Assembly (NCBI RefSeq): GCF_904063065.1
Contig: NZ_CAJFCL010000003.1
Location: 496,001-560,000, forward strand
Source: Pseudomonas paraversuta
GTDB taxonomy: Bacteria; Pseudomonadota; Gammaproteobacteria; Pseudomonadales; Pseudomonadaceae
Direction of reading: 5' to 3'
Length of the DNA stretch: 64,000 nucleotides
This document shows, one piece after another, positions 46,255 to 56,109 of the stretch. Under the pieces are notes generated by a model. That model saw only the letters and a program-made list of their open reading frames with translations. It ran no database searches and was not told the DNA's origin. The position numbers and the translations under genes were made by a program. Every line of letters begins with the position of its first letter. The stretch's first letter is position 1.

Positions 46255-47040
46255 ATGGCACTTGCAGTCCCGCCTGATTTGTCTGATCCCGGCGTGCCGG
46301 TTCAGCCGTTGGCCCGTACCTATCCGCGTGGTTTATACATTGATCCCCATGAGCATGAATGGGGCCAATTGTTATATGCCATGTCCGGGGTGATGTGGGT
46401 CGACACCCCGGAGGAAGCCCTGGCGGTTCCGCCACAACGGGCGGTCTGGCTACCGCCGGGGGTGCCCCACGGGATCCGGGTGGTCTCGGACTTGCAGATG
46501 CGCAATATCTATCTGCCTCCGGCACTGGCCAGCACTCTGGACAGCACCGTGCAGGTGATTGAAGTCGGACGTTTGCTGCGCGAATTGATCATCAATCTGG
46601 TGGAGCAGGCTGCTGGGCAATCGTCCTACACCGAGGCTGTGCTCAATCTGACGCTGCTCGAGTTGCAACGCGCGGGGCGTACCTTGCTCAGGGTGCCGAT
46701 GCCCGATACACCTGACCGGCGCCTGCTGAACCTGTGCCAGTCGGTAATGGCCAGCCCGACCCTGGATATTTCCTTCGAGCAACATGCGCAGAACGCCGGA
46801 GCCAGTGTCCGTACCCTGGCGCGGCTGTTTCAGATGGAACTGGGTACGGGCTTTGCGCAGTGGCGGCGCCAGGTGCAACTGGCGACCGCAGCTGCCGAAC
46901 TGATTCAGGGGACTTGTGTCAGCCAGGTCGCACGCTCGCTGGGCTATTCCCCCAGCAGTTTTAGCGACATGTTCCGACGCGAGTTGGGGGTCAGTCCTTC
47001 GTTATATGCACTGCGCCAGGGCGCAGCAACGGCGGTTTGA
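46255..47040 (+). CDS. AraC family transcriptional regulator (cupin-type sensor)
   Basis: A 261-residue protein. The N-terminal cupin domain (YIDPHEHEWGQLLYAMSGVM, WLPPGVPHGIRVVSDLQMR) may bind a small ligand or metal. The C-terminal third has two helix-turn-helix motifs: FEQHAQNAGASVRTLARLFQ and SQVARSLGYSPSSFSDMFRR. Architecture matches the group of AraC regulators near MFS and oxidoreductase genes. The quinone-oxidoreductase gene follows by 84 bp and is the likely target. There is no clear ribosome-binding site before the ATG at 46255, but the cupin domain begins soon after it, so a later start is unlikely. Confidence 0.88.
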   Translation: MALAVPPDLSDPGVPVQPLARTYPRGLYIDPHEHEWGQLLYAMSGVMWVDTPEEALAVPPQRAVWLPPGVPHGIRVVSDLQMRNIYLPPALASTLDSTVQVIEVGRLLRELIINLVEQAAGQSSYTEAVLNLTLLELQRAGRTLLRVPMPDTPDRRLLNLCQSVMASPTLDISFEQHAQNAGASVRTLARLFQMELGTGFAQWRRQVQLATAAAELIQGTCVSQVARSLGYSPSSFSDMFRRELGVSPSLYALRQGAATAV

Positions 47041-47124
47041 CCGATAGGCAGAAGGCTTTGGCCGATACCTGTCGGCTGTCGGTCATACACTGGGGGCATC
47101 AATACACCACCCAGAGGGCTGAGC

Positions 47125-48084
47125 ATGAAAGCACTGCAATTCTCCAGAACCGGCGATCTGGCCGCACTGACCCTGGTTGAAGTGCCAACCCCCGTACCCG
47201 GTGCAGACGAGGTGCTGGTGCAGGTCAAGGCGGCCGGCCTGAACCCCAGCGATGTGAAGAATGTGCTCGGGCGTTTCCCCTACACCACCTTGCCGCGTAT
47301 TCCGGGGCGTGACTTTTCCGGGGTGATTGTCGAGGGACCAGCGGCGCTGGTGGGGCAGGAGGTATGGGGTACCGGCCAGGAACTGGGCTTCTATGGTGAT
47401 GGTTCCCATGGGGATTTTTTGCGCTTGCCGGTTGCGGGAGTCGCGCTCAAGCCCCGCACATTGAGCTTTGTTCAGGCCGCCAGCCTGGGCGTGCCCTATA
47501 CCACGGCATGGGATGCGCTACAGCGCAGTGATGTAGGGGCAGATACCTGTTTATTGGTGATCGGTGCCAACGGTGCTGTAGGCAGTGCCGCCATTGCGCT
47601 GGCGAAAGTACTCGGTGCCAGGGTGCTGGCTGCGGTGCGGCGCCCTGACCAGGCTCAAGTGCTACGGGAGCAAGGGATTGAAGTGATTGTGCTGGGCAAG
47701 CCCGAAGATCTGGCCGCTCAGGTCAGCGCAGTGTTCAGCGATGGTGCTGAAGTCATATTCGACACCACCGGGCACTGGCTGCCAGCGACCGTTGCGGCGT
47801 TGCGGATTTTTGGTCGTGTGGCCTTCATTGCTGCACCACTGGACGGCCATGTGCACTTGCCGGCGCTGGCGCTGTATCGCAAGGGCGGCACGTTGATCGG
47901 GGTTAACTCGCTGCTTTACAGCTGTGGCGAGTGCGCCCGGATGCTTGATCAATTTGGCCAGTATTTCGACCAGGGCCTGCTGCCCGTGCCCCGTGGGCTG
48001 CAAGAAGCGCGGTTGGCAGACGGGTTGAGCAGTTATGCCGAGGTCAATGCAGGGACCTGCGCCAAAGTGGTGCTGATCCCGTAG
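47125..48084 (+). CDS. Zinc-type alcohol dehydrogenase-like / quinone oxidoreductase (MDR family)
   Basis: A 319-residue medium-chain NADPH oxidoreductase: GroES-like domain (VPTPVPGADEVLVQVKAAGL, NPSDVKNVLGRFPYTTLPRI, PGRDFSGVIVEGPA), nucleotide-binding region LLVIGANGAVGSAAIALAK and a C-terminal substrate part. The zinc-ligand cysteines of classical alcohol dehydrogenases are absent, so it is of the zinc-free QOR type. AGGG lies before the ATG. The preceding AraC gene is the probable regulator. Substrate (quinone, enone or similar) unknown. The tail ends 21 bp before the REP array. Confidence 0.88.
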   Translation: MKALQFSRTGDLAALTLVEVPTPVPGADEVLVQVKAAGLNPSDVKNVLGRFPYTTLPRIPGRDFSGVIVEGPAALVGQEVWGTGQELGFYGDGSHGDFLRLPVAGVALKPRTLSFVQAASLGVPYTTAWDALQRSDVGADTCLLVIGANGAVGSAAIALAKVLGARVLAAVRRPDQAQVLREQGIEVIVLGKPEDLAAQVSAVFSDGAEVIFDTTGHWLPATVAALRIFGRVAFIAAPLDGHVHLPALALYRKGGTLIGVNSLLYSCGECARMLDQFGQYFDQGLLPVPRGLQEARLADGLSSYAEVNAGTCAKVVLIP

Positions 48085-48104
48085 GCGCACTGCCGGCCAA
48101 ACCC

Positions 48105-48597
48105 TGTAGGAGCGAGCTTGTCTCGCGATTTTTCGCTGCGGTATCTGAGGCCGCAACAGCTCGCAAGCAAGCTCGCTCCTACAGAGGCGGGGGTTGGTGA
48201 AATTCTTGTAGGAGCGAGCTTGTCTCGCGATTTTTTGCTGCGGTATCTGAGGCCGCAACAGCTCGCGAGGCAAGCTCGCTCCTACAGAGGCGGGGGGTTG
48301 GTGAAATTCTTGTAGGAGCGAGCTTGTCTCGCGATTTTTTGCTGCGGTATCTGAGGCCGCAACAGCTCGCGAGCAAGCTCGCTCCTACAGAGGCGGGGGT
48401 TGGTGAAATTCTTGTAGGAGCGAGCTTGTCTCGCGATTTTTTGCTGCGGTATCTAAGGCCGCAACAGCTCGCGAGCAAGCTCGCTCCTACAGAGGGAGGG
48501 GTTGGTGAAATTCTTGTAGGAGCGAGCTTGCTCGCGATCTTTTCGCTGCGGTATTTGAGGCTGCAACAGCTCGCGAGCAAGCTCGCTCCTACAGGCC
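48105..48597. repeat. Five-unit tandem REP array, 102-104-bp period
   Basis: Units begin with GTAGGAGCGAGCTTG at 48106, 48208, 48312, 48414 and 48516. Each consists of a REP, GCTGCGGTATCTGAGGCCGC, the inverse REP (GCAAGCTCGCTCCTACAG) and a short spacer with GGTTGGTGAAATTCTT. Copies differ by single bases and by the extra G in GAGGCAAGC. Each unit can fold into one hairpin. The last unit overlaps the 3' end of the HD-domain gene and provides its stop codon. Recent tandem duplication is likely; copy number may vary between isolates. Confidence 0.92.
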
Positions 48598-49242
48598 GGC
48601 TATTTCATCCATGAAATCCTGCACAAACCATTCAAGGCGCTTATGTCTGATGGCTGCCAGTCGCGCACCTTCCGGGGTTTGAAAACCTGACGCCAGCTTG
48701 AGCAACTTGGTATGGAAATGCTCGAGGGTGTAACGCTTGTCCTGATACTCGCGTCCCGTCGCCTGCGGGTTTGTGAAGTCATACAGCGCCGACCCCATTC
48801 TTCCCGATACATAAAAGCAGCGTGCTACGCCGATCAGGCCGATGGCATCCAGGCGGTCACTGTCCTGCAGTATCTTTGCTTCCAGGGTGGCGGGCGTCAG
48901 TGCCGCGGAAAAACTGTGGGTCTGTACCGCGTGGGCCACTGCGTTCACTCGCGACTCGGGCCAGCCCAGCCCCGTCAGGATGGTCGCGGCTTTATTCGCA
49001 GACAGGGTTGAGGCCTGCGCCCGTAAAGGCGAATCCTTTTCCACTGCCACGCAGTCGTGCAGAAGGGTGGCGGCCAGGAGAATTTCCAGATCGCCGCCTT
49101 CCCTGGCCTGAATCACTTGTGCATTGGTCCACACACGGTGGATATGTGACAGATCGTGGGAGCCGTCCCCGTTGTCCTCCGCCAGCCAGGCCTGCAAGGT
49201 GTCGGCCAGAGCCTGAAAGGGAAAGAATGGCTGAGTGTTCAC
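48589..49242 (-). CDS. HD-domain phosphohydrolase (YedJ-like)
   Basis: A 217-residue metal-dependent hydrolase of the HD superfamily. Metal-binding residues are in HDLSHIHRVWTNAQVIQ, LAATLLHDCVAVEKDSPL (the HD pair) and the later ILQDSDRLDAIG aspartate. Such proteins hydrolyse phosphate esters or nucleotides; the exact substrate is unknown. The final codons GCC-GGC-CTG-TAG use the TAG of a REP (GTAGGAGC read on the minus strand), so the original C-terminus may have been shortened or changed. GGAGCCTGCCCCGTG precedes the ATG. Confidence 0.88.
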   Translation of the reverse strand: MNTQPFFPFQALADTLQAWLAEDNGDGSHDLSHIHRVWTNAQVIQAREGGDLEILLAATLLHDCVAVEKDSPLRAQASTLSANKAATILTGLGWPESRVNAVAHAVQTHSFSAALTPATLEAKILQDSDRLDAIGLIGVARCFYVSGRMGSALYDFTNPQATGREYQDKRYTLEHFHTKLLKLASGFQTPEGARLAAIRHKRLEWFVQDFMDEIAGL

Positions 49243-49274
49243 GGGGCAGGCTCCGGTCCGGACAGGTAAAGGGC

Positions 49275-49805
49275 TTATTGCGCCAGACGCAGGCTGGCAC
49301 GGATCCCCAGTACTTCAGCTTCGTTGGCTTTGTAGCCGTCTGCAGGACCTGCGTAGGAAAGGGCATAGGCGTTGCTGTCATGGGTGGCGGCGACCAGGGT
49401 CTGGGTGATCACGTGGTTGCCGTTCTGGGTGATTTTGCAGGTGGTTTCCAATGCCTCCAGACCGCCCAGGGTGCTGCTGTGAATTTTGTTACAGGCACTC
49501 TGGTAGCCGGCGCCGGCGAAGTTCTTCTGCAAGGTCTTGCGCATCTGCAGCAGTACCGCTTCCATATTGACCTTGTGGTCAGGAGCCAATGTGGTCTGGG
49601 TAAGCTCCATCACCATCAACGGATCACCGTTGGGGTCATTTTTTACCGCCCGCTGGCGCTGGCCATTGTCATCGGGGGCAGGTGGCACGGCCTGCACCTC
49701 CCAGTCGCCGGGCCAGGTAATCGTCAGACTTTCGGCATTCGCCGTCGGCAGCGAAAGGGCGGCGAGAAGTCCGATGAGTGCGGTGTAACGGTGCGAAAAA
49801 GTCAT
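49275..49805 (-). CDS. Secreted small protein (DUF4946-like)
   Basis: A 176-residue protein with a cleavable signal peptide (about residues 1-24, LSLPTANA) and a mature part rich in beta segments (LTITWPGDWEVQAVPPAP, DPLMVMELTQTTLAP, LETTCKITQNGNHVITQT). Two cysteines (in YQSACNKI and ETTCKI) could form a disulfide in the periplasm. It resembles the Pseudomonas DUF4946 group, of unknown function. It lies 32 bp upstream of the HD-domain gene in the same direction. Confidence 0.7.
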   Translation of the reverse strand: MTFSHRYTALIGLLAALSLPTANAESLTITWPGDWEVQAVPPAPDDNGQRQRAVKNDPNGDPLMVMELTQTTLAPDHKVNMEAVLLQMRKTLQKNFAGAGYQSACNKIHSSTLGGLEALETTCKITQNGNHVITQTLVAATHDSNAYALSYAGPADGYKANEAEVLGIRASLRLAQ

Positions 49806-50032
49806 GGGCGACAGGCCTTTAGGGCGGTTTCATGGCAAGCATAGTGTATCAATTAGTGTCCAGCTCTTGCTTTGGGATGGAAGATCATTTGTACCATTGC
49901 TCAGCTAAACCTTTGCTTCTTATGACTAATCCCGGAGAATCGCGCCCTTCTTACGGCCGGGGCGTTGTCTGTAAGGTGTGTTTTGTCCGCCCCGGCTGCG
50001 TGGTAACGACCGGCTAGCGGAGATTCGACCGG

Positions 50033-51310
50033 ATGAATGACCAGGCTAACAGCGTCGATGAACGCTTTGACGCGGCACCCGCGACCCTCAGTCGCTGGAG
50101 TCGTCATGACACTACCTGGATGCTGGGCCTGTTTGGCACGGCCATTGGCGCAGGTACTTTGTTTTTGCCCATCAATGCAGGGCTTGGCGGCTTTTGGCCG
50201 TTGCTGATTCTGGCGTTGCTGGCGTTTCCGATGACGTTTTATGCTCACCGCGGTTTGACCCGCTTCGTACTCTCCGGACGCGAAGGCTCTGACATCACGG
50301 ATGTTGTTGAAGAGCATTTCGGCTTGCGGGCCGGTGCATTGATCACGCTGCTGTATTTCTGTGCGATTTTTCCGATTCTGTTGATTTACAGCGTTGCCCT
50401 GACCAACACGGTCGGCAGCTTCATGCTCAATCAACTGCATGTCACACCACCACCCCGGGCGATTTTGTCGCTGGTGCTGATTCTCGGCCTGCTGGCCGTG
50501 GTGCGTTGCGGCGAGCAAGTGATAGTCAAGGCCATGAGCATGATGGTCTATCCGTTCATTGTCGCGCTGTTGTTTTTGGCGGTGTTTTTGATCCCCCACT
50601 GGAATGGCGGGATTCTGAGCACGGCGAGCACCTTGCCGGCGCCTTCAGCATTGCTGCACACCTTGTGGCTGGCGATTCCGGTGATGGTGTTTTCGTTTAA
50701 CCATTCGCCGATCATCTCGGCCTTTGCCGTTGATCAGAAGCGCCGTTATGGGGCGAACGCCGATGAGCGCAGCTCGCAGATCCTGTCCCGCGCCCACCTG
50801 TTGATGGTGGCAATGGTGCTGTTCTTCGTCTTCAGCTGCGTGCTCACCCTGTCACCTGAGCAGCTGGCTGAAGCCAAGGCGCAGAATCTGTCGATCCTGT
50901 CCTACCTGGCCAACCACTTCAGCAACCCGACCATTGCCTTTGCCGCCCCGTTGATTGCCTTTGTAGCGATAGCCAAATCGTTCCTGGGTCACTACATCGG
51001 CGCCAGCGAAGGTCTTAAAGGCCTGGTCCTGAAGACCGGCAAGCGCCCGGCAGCGAAAGCCCTGGACCGCATGACCGCAGCGTTCATGCTGATAGTGTGC
51101 TGGGCAGTAGCAACGCTCAACCCAAGCATTCTGGGAATGATCGAAACCCTGGGCGGCCCGGTGATCGCGGCCATCCTGTTCCTGATGCCGATGTACGCGA
51201 TTCGTCGGGTACCAGCCATGCGCCAGTACTCGGGCAAGATCTCCAACGTGTTTGTCACCGCCGTTGGCCTGGTGGCAATTTCGTCGCTGGTTTACTCGCT
51301 GATTCCTTGA
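50033..51310 (+). CDS. Serine/threonine permease of the HAAAP family (SdaC/TdcC type)
   Basis: A 425-residue inner-membrane protein with about eleven helices. The family start motif TTWMLGLFGTAIGAGTLFLP (helix 1) is followed by GLTRFVLSGREGSDITDVVE, and the helix 6 region has VFSFNHSPIISAFAVDQKRR, typical of proton-coupled serine/threonine carriers. It should import a hydroxy amino acid. AGCGGAG lies before the ATG. The divergent neighbour is the secreted small protein. No serine deaminase gene follows; downstream is a REP and a repeat-rich gap. Confidence 0.88.
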   Translation: MNDQANSVDERFDAAPATLSRWSRHDTTWMLGLFGTAIGAGTLFLPINAGLGGFWPLLILALLAFPMTFYAHRGLTRFVLSGREGSDITDVVEEHFGLRAGALITLLYFCAIFPILLIYSVALTNTVGSFMLNQLHVTPPPRAILSLVLILGLLAVVRCGEQVIVKAMSMMVYPFIVALLFLAVFLIPHWNGGILSTASTLPAPSALLHTLWLAIPVMVFSFNHSPIISAFAVDQKRRYGANADERSSQILSRAHLLMVAMVLFFVFSCVLTLSPEQLAEAKAQNLSILSYLANHFSNPTIAFAAPLIAFVAIAKSFLGHYIGASEGLKGLVLKTGKRPAAKALDRMTAAFMLIVCWAVATLNPSILGMIETLGGPVIAAILFLMPMYAIRRVPAMRQYSGKISNVFVTAVGLVAISSLVYSLIP

Positions 51311-51569
51311 TTCAGCTCCGCCCGTCGCTGCCATTCCGGGCGGCGCCGGGCGGGTGATTGTCCCTCGCAAGCCGTTCAAGGCTTGAGTCTGGCAAGCGCA
51401 CCGAGGGTTCCCGTGGGCCATCCCCGTCGAACCCACTGCCGTTGCATGCAGACCTTCATACCCTCTATAGCGACCATACGGCTGGTTGGTGATCTGGCTG
51501 CGCCGGCGCCTGCGCGCTATTACGGCGATCCGCGTAACACATCCATACGTCTTATGCGTCTTATGCGTC

Positions 51570-51652
51570 TGTAGGAGCGAGCTTGCCTCGCGAGCTTCTG
51601 GCGATTCGAAGGACTGCGCAGGAAAAGCTCGCGAGGCAAGCTCGCTCCTACA
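51570..51652. repeat. REP pair
   Basis: GTAGGAGCGAGCTTGCCTCG and its inverse (CGAGGCAAGCTCGCTCCTAC) are separated by GCGATTCGAAGGACTGCGCA and a few more bases and would form a long hairpin downstream of the permease gene. Confidence 0.85.
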
Positions 51653-51654
51653 AT

Positions 51655-51718
51655 GAATGCGTAAATGCGTGAATGCGTGAATGCGTGAATGCGTGAATGG
51701 GCGAATGGGCGAATGGGC
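51655..51718. repeat. 8-bp microsatellite (GAATGCGT / GAATGGGC)n
   Basis: Eight consecutive 8-bp units: GAATGCGT, AAATGCGT, three GAATGCGT, then three GAATGGGC, followed by GAATGAAT. A step from one unit sequence to another marks at least two rounds of expansion. It is non-coding and lies 161 bp upstream of hldD. Confidence 0.9.
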
Positions 51719-51878
51719 GAATGAATGGTTGAGCGGCAATCGAATCTCGGCGCTGTGGTCCCTGTGCCGTATGTCACTTTCGGCTATGTCACTCACTTGC
51801 GCGCTTGATCTGCATCAAGGCTGTCGGCCCGCACCGGCATAGCCTGAGCCCAAGCCATATTCCAGGAGGTAGTGACAG

Positions 51879-52868
51879 ATGAGCATCATCGTAACCGGGG
51901 CCGCCGGTTTTATCGGCAGTAACCTGGTAAAGGCACTCAACCGGCGCGGTGAGCGTGACATCATTGCCGTGGACGATCTGACCGATGGCGACAAGTGCCG
52001 CAATCTGGCGGACTGCGATATCGCGGACTACATCGATAAACGCGAGTTCGTGCATCGTTTTTCCAATCGTCAGTTGGGCGATATACGCGCCGTTCTGCAT
52101 CAGGGCGCGTGCTCCAGTACGCTGGAACGTGACGGCCGGTTGATGATGGAGAACAACTACCGCTACAGCTGTGACGTGCTGCAAGCCTGTCAGGAGCAAG
52201 CGACGCCCTTTATCTATGCCTCTTCGGCAGCGGTCTATGGCGCCAACCGGGACTTTCGCGAAGTTCGCGAGTGTGAGCGGCCGTTGAATGTCTACGCCTA
52301 CTCAAAATTCCTCTTCGATCAGCATGTGCGGCAATTGTCGGGCAAGGCACGCAGCCAGGTGGTGGGGTTGCGTTACTTCAATGTGTTCGGCCCCCGCGAG
52401 CAACACAAAGGCCGTATGGCTTCGATGGTGCGGCATTGCTTCAATCAATACCGCGACCACGGGCATGTCGAGTTGTTCGGTGAGTACGGCGGCTATCCGG
52501 CAGGCGGGCACATGCGTGATTTTATTTCGGTGGAGGATGTGGTCAAGGTCAATCTGCACTGGCTGGATCACCCGCAAACCAGTGGCATTTTTAATCTGGG
52601 CAGCGGTGTGGCCCGCTCATTCAACGAGCTGGCGCTGGCAACGATCAACTGTTTGCGTGGAGCGCAGGGCCGACCTTCCCTGATCCTGGAAACGGCTGTG
52701 CTTGAAGGGGTGTTGCGCTACTGCGAGTTCCCCGAAGAGCTCAAGGGCAAGTATCAGGTCTACACCTGCGCCGACTTGAGCCGGCTGCGTGAAGCGGGTT
52801 ATGAGGAACCGATGTCGGGGCTGGAGGCGGGAGTGGAGGGGTATTGCAGGCGTCTGCTGACTTGCTGA
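51879..52868 (+). CDS. hldD: ADP-L-glycero-D-manno-heptose-6-epimerase HldD (RfaD)
   Basis: A 329-residue short-chain dehydrogenase/epimerase that makes ADP-L,D-heptose for the lipopolysaccharide core. It has the NADP-binding start SIIVTGAAGFIGSNLVKAL, LHQGACSSTLERDGRLMM, the catalytic YxxxK in NVYAYSKFLFDQHV and FNVFGPREQHKGRMASM, closely as in E. coli HldD. An AGGAGGT ribosome-binding site precedes the ATG. It stands alone, not in an LPS gene cluster, with repeat-rich flanks on both sides. Confidence 0.96.
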   Translation: MSIIVTGAAGFIGSNLVKALNRRGERDIIAVDDLTDGDKCRNLADCDIADYIDKREFVHRFSNRQLGDIRAVLHQGACSSTLERDGRLMMENNYRYSCDVLQACQEQATPFIYASSAAVYGANRDFREVRECERPLNVYAYSKFLFDQHVRQLSGKARSQVVGLRYFNVFGPREQHKGRMASMVRHCFNQYRDHGHVELFGEYGGYPAGGHMRDFISVEDVVKVNLHWLDHPQTSGIFNLGSGVARSFNELALATINCLRGAQGRPSLILETAVLEGVLRYCEFPEELKGKYQVYTCADLSRLREAGYEEPMSGLEAGVEGYCRRLLTC

Positions 52869-52884
52869 GTTACCGGGGGGCTGC

Positions 52885-52986
52885 CATCGCGGGCAAGCCC
52901 GCTCCCACAAGATAAGCGCAGCTTCTGTCGCTGGGCCCGCTCCTGCAGGTTGTGTGCAGCTTCTGTAGGAGCGGGCATTGCGCGGT
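52885..52986. repeat. REP cluster (variant types)
   Basis: Contains CATCGCGGGCAAGCCCGCTC and CCACAAG, then CTGTCGCTGGGCCCGCTCCT and GCAGG, and a partial CTGTAGGAGCGGGCATTGCG. The arms (GCGGGCAAGCCCGC) differ from the GTAGGAGCGAGC family. It lies between the convergent hldD and tal genes. Confidence 0.75.
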
Positions 52987-52997
52987 CTGTTGCGGGA

Positions 52998-53921
52998 TTA
53001 CCTGGCCGTCAACAACGCCTCTAGCTTTTCCTGGTCACGGGCGAACTGGCGGATGCCTTCGGCCAGTTTTTCGGTGGCCATTGCGTCTTCGTTCGAGGCC
53101 CAGCGGAACTGCGCTTCGTTCAGGCTCTGGCGCGGTTCGCCCTGATGCCCAGGGCTCAATTTGCGCTCCAGTTTGCCTTCGTCCAGGGCCAGTTTTTCCA
53201 GCAGGTCCGGGCTGATGGTCAGACGGTCGCAACCGGCCAGCTGTTCGATCTGGTTCAGGTTGCGGAAGCTGGCACCCATGACCACGGTCTTGTAGTCATT
53301 GGCTTTGTAGTAGTTGTAGATGCGGGTCACGGACTGCACACCCGGATCATCGGATCCTGTGTAGTCAATGCCGGTGGACTTCTTGTACCAGTCGTAAATA
53401 CGGCCCACGAACGGCGAAATCAGGAACACCCCGGCATCGGCACAGGCTGCGGCCTGGGCAAACGAGAACAACAGGGTCAGGTTGGTCTGGATGCCGTCAT
53501 TTTCCAGTTTTTCGGCTGCACGGATGCCTTCCCAGGTCGAAGCGAGCTTGATCAGTACCCGGTCGCGGCCCACGCCGGCCTTGTCGTAAAGCTCGACCAA
53601 CTGGTTGGCCTTTTTCAGCAAGGCAAATTCGTCGAACGACAGGCGGGCATCGACCTCGGTCGAAATACGGCCCGGAATGACCTTCAAGATACCGCTACCC
53701 ACCGAGACCGCGAAGTGGTCGCAGGCCAGGCCGACATCACCGTTGGCGTGGGCGATGGCATTTTTCAGCAGCTCGGCATAACCCGGCATGGCTGCGGCTT
53801 TGAGCAGCAGGGATGGATTGGTCGTGGCATCAACGGGTTTGAGGCGGGTAATTGCGTCGAGGTCGCCGGTGTCTGCGACCACGGTGGTGAACTGCTTGAG
53901 TTGTTCCAGCTTGGAAGTCAT
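52998..53921 (-). CDS. tal: Transaldolase
   Basis: A 307-residue class I transaldolase of the pentose-phosphate pathway (sedoheptulose 7-phosphate + glyceraldehyde 3-phosphate to erythrose 4-phosphate + fructose 6-phosphate). Motifs: [30 protein letters not shown], the Schiff-base lysine Lys125 in [39 protein letters not shown] and [20 protein letters not shown]. It is about ten residues shorter than E. coli TalB but complete. Cytosolic. A single gene with its own 5' region. Confidence 0.96.
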   Translation of the reverse strand: MTSKLEQLKQFTTVVADTGDLDAITRLKPVDATTNPSLLLKAAAMPGYAELLKNAIAHANGDVGLACDHFAVSVGSGILKVIPGRISTEVDARLSFDEFALLKKANQLVELYDKAGVGRDRVLIKLASTWEGIRAAEKLENDGIQTNLTLLFSFAQAAACADAGVFLISPFVGRIYDWYKKSTGIDYTGSDDPGVQSVTRIYNYYKANDYKTVVMGASFRNLNQIEQLAGCDRLTISPDLLEKLALDEGKLERKLSPGHQGEPRQSLNEAQFRWASNEDAMATEKLAEGIRQFARDQEKLEALLTAR

Positions 53922-54077
53922 GAGCGTCTCTGTCGGAAAAGGTGTTAATGGCTGTAAAGATTGAGTGCGGTGTCGATCAAAAGTTCGTTAAACCCAGGCT
54001 GGCAGAATGCCGCCGAATACCTTGGTAGTGCAACTGATCGTGCGATTTAATCTGCCTCAGCAGCCATTTACCTCGAT

Positions 54078-54305
54078 TCAAAGTTCCAGCGTGTACCGGT
54101 CTGGCTCGCGGCTTTGCTCACTCATCTGTACTGCGTTGATGGTTTTGCCCGTGGCCTGTTCAACCCGGCGCGCCACTTCAGGGTCGTCGGCAAAGGGAAT
54201 CAGGCTGGCTTCGTCGATATCGGTCGCGGTTTTATGTTTCAAACACCAGCTAATGGCGCAATAGAGGCTGATGACGGCTGCGCTATTGAGGGCTATTTCG
54301 ATCAT
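54078..54305 (-). CDS. Small membrane protein downstream of the orphan ccoN
   Basis: A 75-residue protein with one N-terminal membrane helix (MIEIALNSAAVISLYCAISW) and a cytosolic tail with DIDEASLIPFADDPEVARRV and EQATGKTINAVQ. AAGGAG lies eight bases before the ATG at 54305. It starts 62 bp after ccoN in the same direction and is probably co-transcribed. A short protein with one helix and acidic tail follows orphan ccoN genes in other pseudomonads (from memory), so it may replace CcoQ or assist assembly. No biochemical role is known to me. Confidence 0.7.
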   Translation of the reverse strand: MIEIALNSAAVISLYCAISWCLKHKTATDIDEASLIPFADDPEVARRVEQATGKTINAVQMSEQSREPDRYTLEL

Positions 54306-54366
54306 GTCCGGCACTCCTTGTCGAAAGCACCCGATACCGGTCCGGCGACCTGCATCGGGTGGGTGG

Positions 54367-55794
<1,428 letters not shown>

Positions 55795-56109
55795 GCTCAA
55801 GTCTTCCACGGTTCAAAGTCCTGCCAGGCCTGGTGGTCTGGCGCTGGGTGAACTCTAGGAAGTTGGCAGGAAACAAGACAGATTCAGGGGGGGAGAATTA
55901 ATACGGAGCAGATTTAGCGGCATATTTAAAAGTGTTTTTTAAAATCTGATCTGGTTTTTAGCCGATTTACATTTTTTAAATACTTCTGAGCTGTACTGTT
56001 TTCCCTCTGTGTCTCGGGAAAATTGGTCGGCGAAGCAGCGCTTTTTCCGCAGATTAGCTATACATAAATCCGGCACACAAATAGTTACGTTCTCCACAGG
56101 AGTTACAGA
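55795..56109. other. Divergent promoter region of ccoN and the DUF3313 gene
   Basis: A 315-bp gap, unusually AT-rich between 55900 and 55990 (TTTAAAAGTGTTTTTTAAAA, then TTTTTAGCCGATTTAC). No Anr/Fnr palindrome, REP or ORF is recognisable. CAGGAG lies near 56096-56101 before the DUF3313 start. Confidence 0.6.

Larger units (their letters stand above)
51311..51878. other. Repeat-rich intergenic region
   Basis: No gene is supported over 568 bp. From 51340 to about 51570 the sequence is unusual: it stays open on both strands (for example CMQTFIPSIATIRLVGDL on the plus strand and HATAVGSTGMAHGNPRCA on the minus) and ends in the duplicated CTTATGCGTCTTATGCGT. This could be a dispersed element or a gene remnant. 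A REP pair (51570-51652) and an 8-bp microsatellite (51655-51718) follow. The hldD ribosome-binding site (AGGAGGT) lies near 51864. Confidence 0.45.

Noticed and set aside
48105..48597. Regularly spaced repeats that could pass for a CRISPR array
   Set aside because: The whole 102-bp unit including the spacer is repeated and each unit is a REP hairpin; there are no unique spacers and no cas genes.
51383..51574. 63-codon plus-strand frame in the gap after the permease
   Set aside because: No ribosome-binding site, ends in a REP, repeated LMRLMRL tail from a micro-duplication; kept only as an odd intergenic sequence.
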